A stretch of 13,053 nt of DNA from Pseudodesulfovibrio sp. (lineage in GTDB: Bacteria; Desulfobacterota; Desulfovibrionia; Desulfovibrionales; Desulfovibrionaceae). Shown piece by piece: positions 1-7,204 of the stretch (position 1 is the first letter of the stretch; each line of letters opens with the position of its first letter). The position numbers and the translations under genes are program-made. The DNA lies in the NCBI GenBank assembly GCA_022712815.1, contig JAFLJW010000281.1, positions 1-13,053 of the forward strand. Reading direction: 5' to 3'. A model generated the notes under the pieces. It saw only the letters and a list, made by a program, of their open reading frames with translations, did no database searches and had not been told where the DNA came from.

Positions 1-10
1 TAAAACGGAA

Positions 11-1741
11 TTGAATTTACTTTCCAATGATTCTCGGTATATCCTCCCTCTTATGCCGATTGATAAAAAAAACGATTTTTGGGAACGGACCACGCTGCCC
101 GCTGACCGTGGTACCAGACTGGATAAATTCTGGGGCCACGAGCTTAAAGATGAGGGCGTGTCCAGAGGCCGGGTCAAAGTCTGGATCGAAAGCGGTCTGG
201 CCCTGGTCAATGGTCAGCCAGTGCTCAAGGGAAAGTACAGACTCCTGGGTCTTGAAAAGCTCTCCATCGGGGCCGCGGAGAACCAGGCCGGGGATGATGC
301 GCCACAGGCGGTTCCGGGCGATCTGACAGCTCTTTTTGAGGATGAGCATGTTCTGGTCGTGGACAAACCGGCCGGACTGACCACCCATCCCGCGCCCGGG
401 GAACCCGGTCCCACACTGGTCAACCACCTGCTGCACCAATGGCCTGACATCGCCGGGGACATCTCCGGCATGAGCGAGCAACGACCCGGCATAGTGCACC
501 GGCTGGACAAGGACACCTCCGGCCTCATGGCCGTCACCCGGACCGAAGCTGACCGGCTGAAACTGGCAGCGGATTTTTCGCAGCGGCGGGTGAAGAAAGT
601 CTATCTAGCCATCGTGCATGGGGTTCCCGTGTCAAAGACCGGCAAGGTCGGAAAGATAGATGCGCCCATCGGCAGGCATCCCACCCAAAAAACGCGCATG
701 GCCGTGGTCGAAAAAGGGGGCCGAGAAGCCCGTAGCGACTACCGGTTGCTCTGGACCGGTCCGCGTGGTCTGGCGAGTCTGGTCGGTGTGCGTATCCATA
801 CGGGCCGCACACATCAGATCCGTGTCCACATGACACATATCGGCACTCCGTTGCTGGGTGATGGGACCTATGGTTCCCGCGAAAATGCCCTGTGGTCCAG
901 GAGGCCCGACAAGCTGGCCGAACTTGCGCCGCGCCAGATGCTCCATGCCTTTTACCTTTCCTTTGCCCACCCGGAGTCAGGTCAGCAGATCACGCTCTGG
1001 CGCAAGCCGCCTGAGGATTTTTGCTCGCTCCTGAGTGGCCTTACCCGTGAGTGCTTGCGCGTGGGAATCGTGGGTATGCCGGGCTGCGGAAAGTCCGCCC
1101 TGCTCGGTTTCCTGCGCGACAAAGGGCTGCCGACTTTCAGTGCGGACGACAGCGTGGCGAGCCTGTACGGTCCTGACGGAGATGGTTCGGCCATGATTCT
1201 GCAACGATTCGGCGGAAAGTATTCCCTTGAAGACGGCGCAGTGGACAAGCCAGCCCTGTTTGAGGCCATGAAGCAGTCGGACAACCTGCGCCGCGAGGTC
1301 ATGGACATGATTCATCCCATGGTCCGCCACGAGTGCGAAGAATTTTTCAAGGTTCATCGTGACGCACCTGTTGCCTTTGCCGAGATACCCCTTCTGCTTG
1401 AAGGCAACTGGCACAAGGACGGTCATGTGGATTTCGTGGCCGGTGTCAAATGCCCGGATACAAAGCGGACCGGAGAACTACGCGAAGCGCGTGGGATGAG
1501 CAATGAAGTGCTTGCAACGTTTGATTCATGGCAATGGCCCGAAGAGGAAAAGCTCAAGCAGTGCGACATCGTCCTTCGTAACGACAAAGGGCTGGACGCA
1601 TTGAAGGCCGAGGCCAAAATGCTGCAAGAAAAGACAGCGGAGATTTTGCAACAGCGCGATGACGAATTCTCCCGCTGGCTTGAGGATTTGTGGCCCAGAC
1701 TGGCCGAGGAATTCGACCAGCTTGCAGAGTCGTCTACGTGA
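11..1741 (+). CDS. coaE: RluA-family pseudouridine synthase fused to dephospho-CoA kinase
   Basis: This is one 576-residue reading frame holding two enzymes. An S4-like RNA-binding segment lies at about residues 33-85. The RluA catalytic domain follows at about 105-335, with the HRLDKDTSG signature at 163-171 and catalytic Asp166; this family makes pseudouridine in rRNA or tRNA. From about 348 a CoaE domain begins: P-loop GMPGCGKS at 355-362, SADD at 377-380, IHPMVR at 434-439, IPLLLEG at 459-465 and a late WQWPEEEK segment. CoaE phosphorylates dephospho-CoA, the last step of coenzyme A synthesis. Both domains look complete and the frame is continuous, so this is a true fusion. The start is unsure: TTG at 11 is the longest choice, ATG at 53 (residue 15) removes nothing conserved, neither has a clear Shine-Dalgarno, and the frame stays open to the left window edge. 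The RNA target is not readable. Confidence 0.9.
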   Translation: MNLLSNDSRYILPLMPIDKKNDFWERTTLPADRGTRLDKFWGHELKDEGVSRGRVKVWIESGLALVNGQPVLKGKYRLLGLEKLSIGAAENQAGDDAPQAVPGDLTALFEDEHVLVVDKPAGLTTHPAPGEPGPTLVNHLLHQWPDIAGDISGMSEQRPGIVHRLDKDTSGLMAVTRTEADRLKLAADFSQRRVKKVYLAIVHGVPVSKTGKVGKIDAPIGRHPTQKTRMAVVEKGGREARSDYRLLWTGPRGLASLVGVRIHTGRTHQIRVHMTHIGTPLLGDGTYGSRENALWSRRPDKLAELAPRQMLHAFYLSFAHPESGQQITLWRKPPEDFCSLLSGLTRECLRVGIVGMPGCGKSALLGFLRDKGLPTFSADDSVASLYGPDGDGSAMILQRFGGKYSLEDGAVDKPALFEAMKQSDNLRREVMDMIHPMVRHECEEFFKVHRDAPVAFAEIPLLLEGNWHKDGHVDFVAGVKCPDTKRTGELREARGMSNEVLATFDSWQWPEEEKLKQCDIVLRNDKGLDALKAEAKMLQEKTAEILQQRDDEFSRWLEDLWPRLAEEFDQLAESST

Positions 1742-1770
1742 GTGGATTAGGACCATTTCTTGATGAAATG

Positions 1771-1850
1771 ATGCCTCCGGCGGCTGGGGAAGGAGAGGGA
1801 AAACCCCTTCCCCAGACCCCATCCCCTCCTTTTCCCTAAACTTTTTATAT
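1771..1850. terminator. GC-rich hairpin between convergent genes, possible bidirectional terminator and intergenic repeat
   Basis: This lies between the 3' ends of the RluA-CoaE gene and the NadM-like gene. TGGGGAAGG (1785-1793) pairs with CCTTCCCCA (1806-1814), giving a 9-bp stem. On the plus strand it is followed by a pyrimidine-rich run ending in CTTTTT at 1841-1846. The tract from about 1771 resembles, from memory, a repeat often seen after genes in Desulfovibrio-type genomes, but no second copy is present in this window. The T-run is 27 bases past the stem, so it is not a textbook intrinsic terminator. Confidence 0.4.
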
Positions 1851-1854
1851 GCGC

Positions 1855-1866
1855 ATTCGCGCGAAT
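1855..1866. repeat. 12-bp perfect palindrome ATTCGCGCGAAT
   Basis: The sequence equals its own reverse complement over 12 bases. It sits 10 bp beyond the stop codon of the minus-strand NadM-like gene, in a spacer between two gene ends. Nothing ties it to a known site. It may be a chance palindrome or part of a 3'-end structure. Confidence 0.3.
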
Positions 1867-1876
1867 TGAGTCTATT

Positions 1877-2437
1877 TCAAGTGGAAATTGCTATCGTGAA
1901 CCGTTCCTGAAGATTCCAACGCTCGACAAGCTCGGCCACCGAGGCCGGGACCAATGCTTTCCAGCCGTTGTTTTCACGGATGGCCTGCCGGACTTCGGTG
2001 CCGGTCAGCCCTTTTTCGGCAACAGTTTTTTCCCACATGACATGGGTTTCGAGGCCGAGGCTTTCCAGCCGTTTTTTCTTCTCATGCCCCCAGGCGTCAT
2101 AGATGGTCAGGTAATAGATCGCATCCGTGGGAGCGTAGTTCTTCAGCAATACAGGACGGCAAATGGGCAGGGGAGTAATGGAAAAACTCTGAGTTGGAAT
2201 TCCCGCTTCCATCAGGGCTGCGCGAATCATGCAGCTGCGTTCGTGGTAGGTCAGCGGGTTGTTTTCCGGGCATGACCGGGCCGGGTCGGTCGCTTCCGAG
2301 TCGGTCAGGTCCGGGGCAGGGTTGGTGATACCCACAATGAGATGGTCGCAAAGAGCCTTGCCCGCCAGCAGGTATTTCAAATGATCGTGATGGAGCACCT
2401 GAAAACGGCCATGTATGACACCTGTCGGATGGGGCAT
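1877..2437 (-). CDS. NadM-like nicotinamide-nucleotide adenylyltransferase
   Basis: This 186-residue protein belongs to the HxGH nucleotidyltransferase superfamily and most resembles the archaeal-type NMN adenylyltransferases, which join NMN and ATP into NAD. The N-terminal ATP site reads GRFQVLHHDH at residues 10-19; the usual HxGH appears as HHDH, with Asp in place of Gly. NPLTYHER at 60-67 and LTGTEVR at 144-150 (the ISTxxxR-type motif) support the NadM-like assignment. The ATG at 2437 is preceded only by a weak AGAG. The gene starts 9 bp after the stop of the phosphoglycerate mutase gene, so the two are probably cotranscribed. The substrate is inferred from the motifs; a related nucleotidyltransferase role cannot be excluded. 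Confidence 0.8.
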   Translation of the reverse strand: MPHPTGVIHGRFQVLHHDHLKYLLAGKALCDHLIVGITNPAPDLTDSEATDPARSCPENNPLTYHERSCMIRAALMEAGIPTQSFSITPLPICRPVLLKNYAPTDAIYYLTIYDAWGHEKKKRLESLGLETHVMWEKTVAEKGLTGTEVRQAIRENNGWKALVPASVAELVERWNLQERFTIAIST

Positions 2438-2446
2438 TGTTTTTCT

Positions 2447-3766
2447 CTACTTGGGTTCGAGAATAAAAGGATTGTAATCACCGGGCCAAAATTCCTGCTT
2501 CATGGGGGTATCGTGGATTCCCACCAGTCGCGCTCTGTCCAGATAATTCAAAATCATGTACATAATCTCGTCTCCGCGCATGGAGCCGAGGGCACCGCCT
2601 GCAACGCTGACTTCGTCGAACTGCTGCACAGTATCACGACGGACTCCGCCCCCCACGAACATGAGCGGCACAGGTTCGCCGGAATGAATCAAGGTGCCGC
2701 AACTCGGCGTGGAGTGATCGGCAGTGACCACCAGAAGCACGTCGTCATTGTTGATCAGTGAGTCGATGGATTCGTTCAACCCTTTGTCCAGTGATTCGAT
2801 GGCCTTGACCTTGGCCTTGGGCTTTTTGGTATGCGCAGCCTGATCCGGGGCCTTGGTATGGACATGGATGAAATCGAATTCGTCAACACAACCGGCAGCG
2901 TGTTCGATACGCCGGGCCAGATCGTGACCCGGATCACGCGTGTCCCCGGCCTTGTGAAAGCTCATGCCGATATACTGCGCCAACCCCTTGTACATGACGC
3001 CGCTGGCGATCACGAGACCATGCAGACCGTAACGGTCTCGCATAGAAACGCACGGCATGAGTTGCCCGGCCCGCTGGGTGACGAGGCCGTTGATCATCGG
3101 CAATTTCTGCTTCACGCGAAGCTTGTTTTGCGGCTCGTTGCTCAACTGATGATAAGCCCAGCGGAGATAGGCGGTCAGGACTTCCGCGGTCCGTATGGTT
3201 GCCGGGTCGTCCCTAAACGAATCAAGCGGCTTTATTTCGGAGAGAAACCGTCGGTCCACCATGGGATTGGAGTCCGTGATATGGGGGGAAACATCGCCGC
3301 GCATGGTCAGGACGCTGAACAGGCCACCAGTTTTGTGCAGATCTATGCGGATACCGTCTTTTTCAAAATTCTCCAGTACATGGTAGAATCCATCTATCTC
3401 AGCCGGAGTGCCGCAGATGCGGTCATACTTGAGGATAAGTTCATTGTGCAGGGTCGGCAGGACACTGGTGAAATGGGCAAGCATGGCAACGTCGTCTTTC
3501 CCAAGCGGCACGTCCGCACCAATGGCCTCCAGCGGTCCTCGACCGGGAAATTCCTTCTTCTTGTTGCCGAACATGGTGAAGTGGGCGTTCTCACTCGGCA
3601 GGGGCTGGCCGAATTTGGCGGCGTGATACAGGCCTGTGCCACCCATGGCGGCCAGCCGGTCGAGGCAAGGCGTATGCGCAGCCTGAAGCGGAGTCTTGTG
3701 GTCCAGTTCCGGGTGGGAGCGATCGCCCAGCCCGTCAAGCAATATGAGTACGCATGTTTTTGGCAT
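2447..3766 (-). CDS. apgM: 2,3-bisphosphoglycerate-independent phosphoglycerate mutase, archaeal (ApgM) type
   Basis: This 439-residue enzyme of the alkaline phosphatase superfamily interconverts 3- and 2-phosphoglycerate in glycolysis and gluconeogenesis. Visible motifs are LILLDGLGDR at 7-16 with metal ligand Asp11, SENAHFTMFG at 58-67 with candidate phosphoserine Ser58, GRGPLEAIGA at 75-84 (characteristic of the ApgM branch), HVHTKAPDQAAH at 301-312 with Asp308 and His312, and TADHSTP at 348-354 with a later His361. The start is ATG 3766, because GGAGAG lies 4 bases upstream; an in-frame ATG at 3778 is four codons earlier and overlaps that Shine-Dalgarno. It is the first gene of a pair with the NadM-like gene. 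All expected metal-binding positions are present, so it should be active. Confidence 0.92.
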   Translation of the reverse strand: MPKTCVLILLDGLGDRSHPELDHKTPLQAAHTPCLDRLAAMGGTGLYHAAKFGQPLPSENAHFTMFGNKKKEFPGRGPLEAIGADVPLGKDDVAMLAHFTSVLPTLHNELILKYDRICGTPAEIDGFYHVLENFEKDGIRIDLHKTGGLFSVLTMRGDVSPHITDSNPMVDRRFLSEIKPLDSFRDDPATIRTAEVLTAYLRWAYHQLSNEPQNKLRVKQKLPMINGLVTQRAGQLMPCVSMRDRYGLHGLVIASGVMYKGLAQYIGMSFHKAGDTRDPGHDLARRIEHAAGCVDEFDFIHVHTKAPDQAAHTKKPKAKVKAIESLDKGLNESIDSLINNDDVLLVVTADHSTPSCGTLIHSGEPVPLMFVGGGVRRDTVQQFDEVSVAGGALGSMRGDEIMYMILNYLDRARLVGIHDTPMKQEFWPGDYNPFILEPK

Positions 3767-3803
3767 ATATCTCTCCATCTTTCATCGGTCATTTTGTACG
3801 ATC

Positions 3804-3812
3804 TGGTATAGA
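3804..3812 (+). promoter_or_regulatory. Possible extended -10 promoter element for the PHP gene
   Basis: TGGTATAGA matches an extended -10 element (TGn followed by TATAGA). It lies about 77 bp before the preferred start of the PHP gene, in the divergent spacer shared with the phosphoglycerate mutase gene. No good -35 hexamer is seen at 16-18 bp, so the call rests on the extended -10 alone. Confidence 0.25.
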
Positions 3813-3888
3813 TTTTTTCTATTCCATGCATGAACAGTATAAATACAAATTACTTGCCATGTACGATCAGTACGGGCATAATCTGTCC

Positions 3889-4491
3889 ATGCTAATCGAT
3901 CTTCATGTCCATTCAACCCATTCGGCGTGCAGCAATCTGTCGCCAGGGGATATTATTTCCAAAGCCAGGTCCAGAGGGCTGGACGGGGTATGCATTACCG
4001 ATCACGATTCCACTGCTGTCTTGTCACAAATCTCCGAAGGATTCCAGCCCGACGGTCTGCTCATTCTGGTTGGCATGGAATACACCACACCACAAGGTGA
4101 TTTCCTGATATTCGGTAATGTTGAAGGTATTCCAGTGAGACTTGACGCCCCGGCACTGCTGGCAAGCGTGCAACAATTAGGCGGAGCAGCCATTGCGGCC
4201 CATCCCTACAGAGGGTGGCGGCCAACAGATATAACGATCTTCGAGAAATCTTTATGCGCACTGGTGGAAGTGAAAAATGGTCGCAATAATCCTTTTGAGG
4301 ATGGGTTGGCGGCGACCCTTGCCCTGAATTACGGATTGATCTCCGTAGCCGGTTCCGATGCTCACAGTCTGGCCGAACTAGGTGCCTACCCAACTCGTTT
4401 CACCGTCCCCATCGCAAACCGCGACGACCTTGTCCGGGCCTTGAATCAGGGCTGTTGCGAACCGGCATCAATATCCGCTCAGGTTGCCTGA
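3889..4491 (+). CDS. PHP-domain metal-dependent phosphoesterase
   Basis: From ATG 3889 the protein is 200 residues and consists almost entirely of a PHP (polymerase and histidinol phosphatase) domain. The metal ligands are readable: HVH (His6, His8), TDHD with Asp38 and His39, Glu64 in GMEY, His105 in AAHPYR, and Asp157 and His159 in GSDAH. Stand-alone PHP proteins hydrolyse phosphate esters or act as small nucleases, but the substrate here cannot be read. The frame is open farther upstream (ATGs at 3859, 3826 and a codon at 3754), but those extensions add no PHP-like sequence, and the longest runs over the start of the divergent phosphoglycerate mutase gene. MLIDLHVHST is the usual beginning of the fold, which decides the start. 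No strong Shine-Dalgarno is seen. It converges on tsaC, 87 bp apart. Confidence 0.82.
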   Translation: MLIDLHVHSTHSACSNLSPGDIISKARSRGLDGVCITDHDSTAVLSQISEGFQPDGLLILVGMEYTTPQGDFLIFGNVEGIPVRLDAPALLASVQQLGGAAIAAHPYRGWRPTDITIFEKSLCALVEVKNGRNNPFEDGLAATLALNYGLISVAGSDAHSLAELGAYPTRFTVPIANRDDLVRALNQGCCEPASISAQVA

Positions 4492-4548
4492 TCCCCTCGC
4501 TGACAGAAATTTTCGCACGTCTGTCTTCATCAATATGGCGTAGGATAG

Positions 4549-4585
4549 ACTGGGGGAAAAAAGAAAAGAGCTTTATAGCTACCCA
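4549..4585 (-). terminator. Weak intrinsic-terminator candidate after tsaC
   Basis: Read on the minus strand, AGCT-ATAA-AGCT forms a small 4-bp stem overlapping the tsaC stop codon. It is followed at once by a long pyrimidine run, CTTTTCTTTTTTCCCCC. The U-rich tail is convincing but the stem is short. The plus-strand spacer also has GACAGA (4501-4506) and TCTGTC (4519-4524), a 6-bp inverted repeat that could end the PHP transcript but has no T-run. Confidence 0.3.
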
Positions 4586-5196
4586 AGCGTGACGGTAAAA
4601 CCTTTGTCGCACAATTCTTTCACACTCACGGCACCTTCGCGCAGAATTTCCAGTCGGCTGGAGCTGTGCACTCGAATCACCGTTGACGGACTGCCGCCCT
4701 TGGGCCATGGCGGGTCAAAATAGACTGCTCCGACTTTTTCGAGCAAATCCGGGGCGATATCTTCGGGATGAAAAACTGGTGGTTGTCCACTCACGTTTGC
4801 GCTGGTGGCGACAATGGGTTTCCCAAGCCGTCTGGAAAGCTCGGAGGCAAAAGGATGCCCACTCCAGCGAACGGAAACATAGCCATCATCATCGGAAAGG
4901 ATGTCAGGAAGGGTCGGCAATGCCTTGACCAATATGGACAGCGGACCGGGCCAGAAAGAACTGATAAGGCCCTTGGAGAATTCCAGATCATCACAGGTCA
5001 CGACAGCCAGCATATCCACTCCCCCGATAATCACGGGCAGCGGCTTGATCTTGGGACGCGCCTTGATGGAGATCAGCTTCTTGCAGGCAGCTTTGGCGGT
5101 CGCATCACAACCAATGGCGTACAACGTTTCCGTAGGATAAATCACGACATCGCCTGCTTCCATTGCCTTGAGTAAATCGAGCAAGAATCCCTCCAT
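4579..5196 (-). CDS. tsaC: L-threonylcarbamoyladenylate synthase (TsaC / YrdC / Sua5 family)
   Basis: This 205-residue protein makes threonylcarbamoyl-AMP from threonine, bicarbonate and ATP, the first step of t6A modification at position 37 of ANN-decoding tRNAs. YrdC-family signatures run through it: YPTETLYAIG at 20-29, the basic SIKARPKIKPLPV stretch at 43-55, FWPGPLSILV at 81-90, VSVRW at 107-111, ATSANVSGQPP at 130-140, STVIRV at 171-176 and ILREGAV at 184-190. Its length fits the short TsaC form, without the extra C-terminal domain of Sua5. ATG 5196 is chosen because the first helix of the fold needs those residues; an internal Met12 would cut into it. The Shine-Dalgarno is weak (GGGAT about 10 bases upstream). 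It lies 110 bp downstream of trmH on the same strand. Confidence 0.92.
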   Translation of the reverse strand: MEGFLLDLLKAMEAGDVVIYPTETLYAIGCDATAKAACKKLISIKARPKIKPLPVIIGGVDMLAVVTCDDLEFSKGLISSFWPGPLSILVKALPTLPDILSDDDGYVSVRWSGHPFASELSRRLGKPIVATSANVSGQPPVFHPEDIAPDLLEKVGAVYFDPPWPKGGSPSTVIRVHSSSRLEILREGAVSVKELCDKGFTVTLG

Positions 5197-5239
5197 TTAT
5201 TGCAATATCCCAAACCGATGAAACGTCAAAAAAATAATG

Positions 5240-5269
5240 ATTCTAGCGGAGTTGTATACCTGAACCCAA
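5240..5269 (-). promoter_or_regulatory. Candidate sigma-70-type promoter for tsaC
   Basis: On the minus strand TTGGGT and TAGAAT are separated by 18 bp, in the AT-rich 110-bp spacer between trmH and tsaC. The -10 ends about 43 bp before the tsaC ATG. This would let tsaC be transcribed apart from trmH. It is a pattern match only. Confidence 0.3.
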
Positions 5270-5306
5270 TCTCTTTCAATGAAAAAGAACTATTCAAACA
5301 AATGAG

Positions 5307-5897
5307 TTAACGTTGATACCATTCCGTTTTGAGCTGCTCCATTTCTTCAGGAGTGAACGAAGGCGTATCGTACATACCTGCGGCCTGCCGCTGGGAAAAA
5401 GCCTGATAGAGAATAATCGCCGCCGCAACCGATACGTTGAAACTCTGCACCATACCCTGCATGGGGATGTAGATTTCATCCGGCACCAGTTCGGCCAGTT
5501 CGGGAGAAGTTCCCCGGTGTTCATTGCTCAGGATAATCGCCGTGGGTCTGGTGAAATCAAAATCCATGACAGGCCGGGCCGTCTCGGAAAAACCGGTCCG
5601 CAAGACCTGCCCACCATCCCGTCGCAACTGATCGACCATCGCCTTTGGGTCGATATGGCGAGTACGTTGAATCCATTTCTTAGCCGATGCGGAACTCTTC
5701 TTGCCAAGGTCAGGCCATTGGGCAGTCGTATAATAGAGATGCACCTCGGCTACTCCAAAGGCATCACAGCTTCTGAGGACAGCCGAAACATTGTGCGGGT
5801 CCCAGATGTTGTCCATGACCATCGTCAGATTCTTTTGCCGCCTGGCAAGGACCAAATCTATCCGTTTTTTTCTCTTTTCCGTTATATCTTTCGGCAT
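5307..5897 (-). CDS. trmH: tRNA (guanosine-2'-O-)-methyltransferase TrmH (SpoU family)
   Basis: This is a 196-residue SPOUT-class methyltransferase using S-adenosylmethionine, predicted to make Gm18 in tRNA. The N-terminal VLARRQKNLTMVMD stretch (16-29) is typical of TrmH itself rather than the rRNA-acting RlmB. Motif 1 reads NVSAVLRSCDAFGV at 36-49, with Arg42 as the expected catalytic arginine. Motif 2 is ILSNEHRGTSPEL at 122-134. Motif 3 is SFNVSVAAAIILY at 152-164, the part that forms the deep trefoil knot. Length and start agree with the family, though no clear Shine-Dalgarno precedes ATG 5897. It is divergent from the response-regulator operon and followed by tsaC, another tRNA modification gene. 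Confidence 0.9.
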   Translation of the reverse strand: MPKDITEKRKKRIDLVLARRQKNLTMVMDNIWDPHNVSAVLRSCDAFGVAEVHLYYTTAQWPDLGKKSSASAKKWIQRTRHIDPKAMVDQLRRDGGQVLRTGFSETARPVMDFDFTRPTAIILSNEHRGTSPELAELVPDEIYIPMQGMVQSFNVSVAAAIILYQAFSQRQAAGMYDTPSFTPEEMEQLKTEWYQR

Positions 5898-6060
5898 GCC
5901 CGGCTTGGTACCAGCTTGGACACTGATTTAGCAAGTGTTGATTAAACTTTGGAAGGTCAATGCATTATTATTTGCTATCATCATATTGACTTTTTTCCCG
6001 ATTACATAGGAAAAGGGTAATAGAAATTCTTTTTTCCCATAAATCAACCAGGGGACCCTG

Positions 6061-6456
6061 ATGCGTGCACTTATTGTCGAAGATGAATTTCTGAGCAGAA
6101 AAATACTGCGGTCATTCCTCATGACTCTGTTTGAGGTGGACATAGTGGTCAATGGACGCGAAGCAGTCGAAGCATTCAGATTGGCCCACACGGACGCACA
6201 GCCCTACGACTTGATATTGATGGACATCATGATGCCTGAGGTGGACGGCATCGAAGCCTTACAAAGAATTCGCAAAATGGAAGGAAAAGAAGACCTGCGT
6301 CCCAAGGTCAAGGTTATCATGACCACAGCACTTGACGATCCGCAAACAGTCATCAAAACCTTCTACGACGGCGAGGCTTCCGCATACATTGTCAAGCCGG
6401 TCGCCAAGGACAAGCTCTATAACGAACTGGAAAAACTAGGACTTCTGAATAAATAA
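6061..6456 (+). CDS. Receiver-only (CheY-like) response regulator
   Basis: This 131-residue protein is a single receiver domain with no DNA-binding or enzymatic output domain. The phosphoacceptor is Asp55 in LMDIMMPE. The acidic pocket is Glu7-Asp8, the switch threonine is Thr88 or Thr89 in IMTTA, and Lys112 is in YIVKPV, so the phosphorylation site is complete. AGGGG lies 6 bases before ATG 6061. It opens a three-gene operon: the HPt-STAS gene follows after 13 bp and the CheA-like kinase after that. It is therefore the likely phosphate acceptor of that kinase, acting by protein-protein contact. Whether it reaches the flagellar motor or another target is not shown by the sequence. Confidence 0.92.
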   Translation: MRALIVEDEFLSRKILRSFLMTLFEVDIVVNGREAVEAFRLAHTDAQPYDLILMDIMMPEVDGIEALQRIRKMEGKEDLRPKVKVIMTTALDDPQTVIKTFYDGEASAYIVKPVAKDKLYNELEKLGLLNK

Positions 6457-6469
6457 AGTAAGGACACCA

Positions 6470-7195
6470 ATGAGTGAAGATCCCATGGTCGAAGAGTTCT
6501 TCTCGGAGCTCAATGACAAATACTACCCTCAGGTGATGGAAGGGCTTGAAATGCTGGAAGGCGACAATGTCGGCGAAGGCATTGAGATTCTTTCGCGACC
6601 CCTGCATACCATCAAAGGCGTGACCGGATTCATGGCCGGCTTTGAAGAGGCATCCCATTTCACGCACAAGATCGAAGATTTCCTGAAGAAAGTACAAGCA
6701 GGTGAAGTCGAATCCTCATCCGACAATCTCACTTTGCTCTCGCGTGGCATCAACATGATATTTCAGGTCCTTGAGCAACTCAGGGACGGCAGTCTTGATG
6801 AAGAGGAACAGGAAGAGGTCCTCACGCTCATCAAGAATGCAGACAGCAGCGGCCAGACCGAGGTCGAAGCCGTGGGGGAAGGAGTTGATGTGGAGATCAG
6901 GGACGGCGTGAACATCATTCGGGTCAAGGACCCGCGCGTCCACCTCGACAATCAGACCACGGCGATCATATCAGCCATACTCGTCATTGAGCCGGGCGAC
7001 AGCATCCTGCTCGACCTCTCGCAGGTTATGACCTTTGGCTCCGCAGCATGGGGAAAAGTGGCAAGCATGGGCACGACCTTCAAGATCGCCGCCTGCGGCC
7101 TGACTTCGGATGCCAGACAGACATTGTACGCTTGGGGATTTGACAACATCATCTCGATTTACACGGACGAAGACACATATTTCACCACGCAATAA
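6470..7195 (+). CDS. HPt-STAS fusion protein (phosphotransfer domain plus STAS domain)
   Basis: This is a 241-residue soluble protein with two parts. Residues 1-110 form an HPt / CheA P1-like helical domain with the phosphohistidine motif LHTIKGVTGF at 45-54, so His46 is the predicted phosphorylation site. An acidic linker follows (about 108-135). Residues 136-235 look like a STAS domain of the anti-sigma-factor-antagonist kind: GVNIIRV, then DSILLDLSQV, then TFGSAAWG at 188-195 where SpoIIAA-type proteins carry DSSG. The Asp is replaced by Gly and only one Ser (Ser191) remains. AAGGA lies 5 bases before ATG 6470. It lies between the receiver and the CheA-like kinase, so it probably supplies the phosphohistidine that the kinase lacks. 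The STAS partner is unknown. Confidence 0.85.
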   Translation: MSEDPMVEEFFSELNDKYYPQVMEGLEMLEGDNVGEGIEILSRPLHTIKGVTGFMAGFEEASHFTHKIEDFLKKVQAGEVESSSDNLTLLSRGINMIFQVLEQLRDGSLDEEEQEEVLTLIKNADSSGQTEVEAVGEGVDVEIRDGVNIIRVKDPRVHLDNQTTAIISAILVIEPGDSILLDLSQVMTFGSAAWGKVASMGTTFKIAACGLTSDARQTLYAWGFDNIISIYTDEDTYFTTQ

Positions 7196-7204
7196 GAGGA
7201 AAAC

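Noticed and set aside
2831..3811. 326-codon plus-strand frame opposite apgM
   Set aside because: It is antisense to a gene with complete ApgM motifs, no family features are seen, and no ribosome binding site supports it.
3754..3888. N-terminal extension of the PHP protein from 3754
   Set aside because: It overlaps the start of the divergent phosphoglycerate mutase gene and adds no PHP-like residues; the fold begins at 3889.
5986..6014. TTGACT as a -35 box for the response-regulator operon
   Set aside because: No TATAAT-like hexamer lies at 15-19 bp from it, so no promoter can be supported from this pattern.
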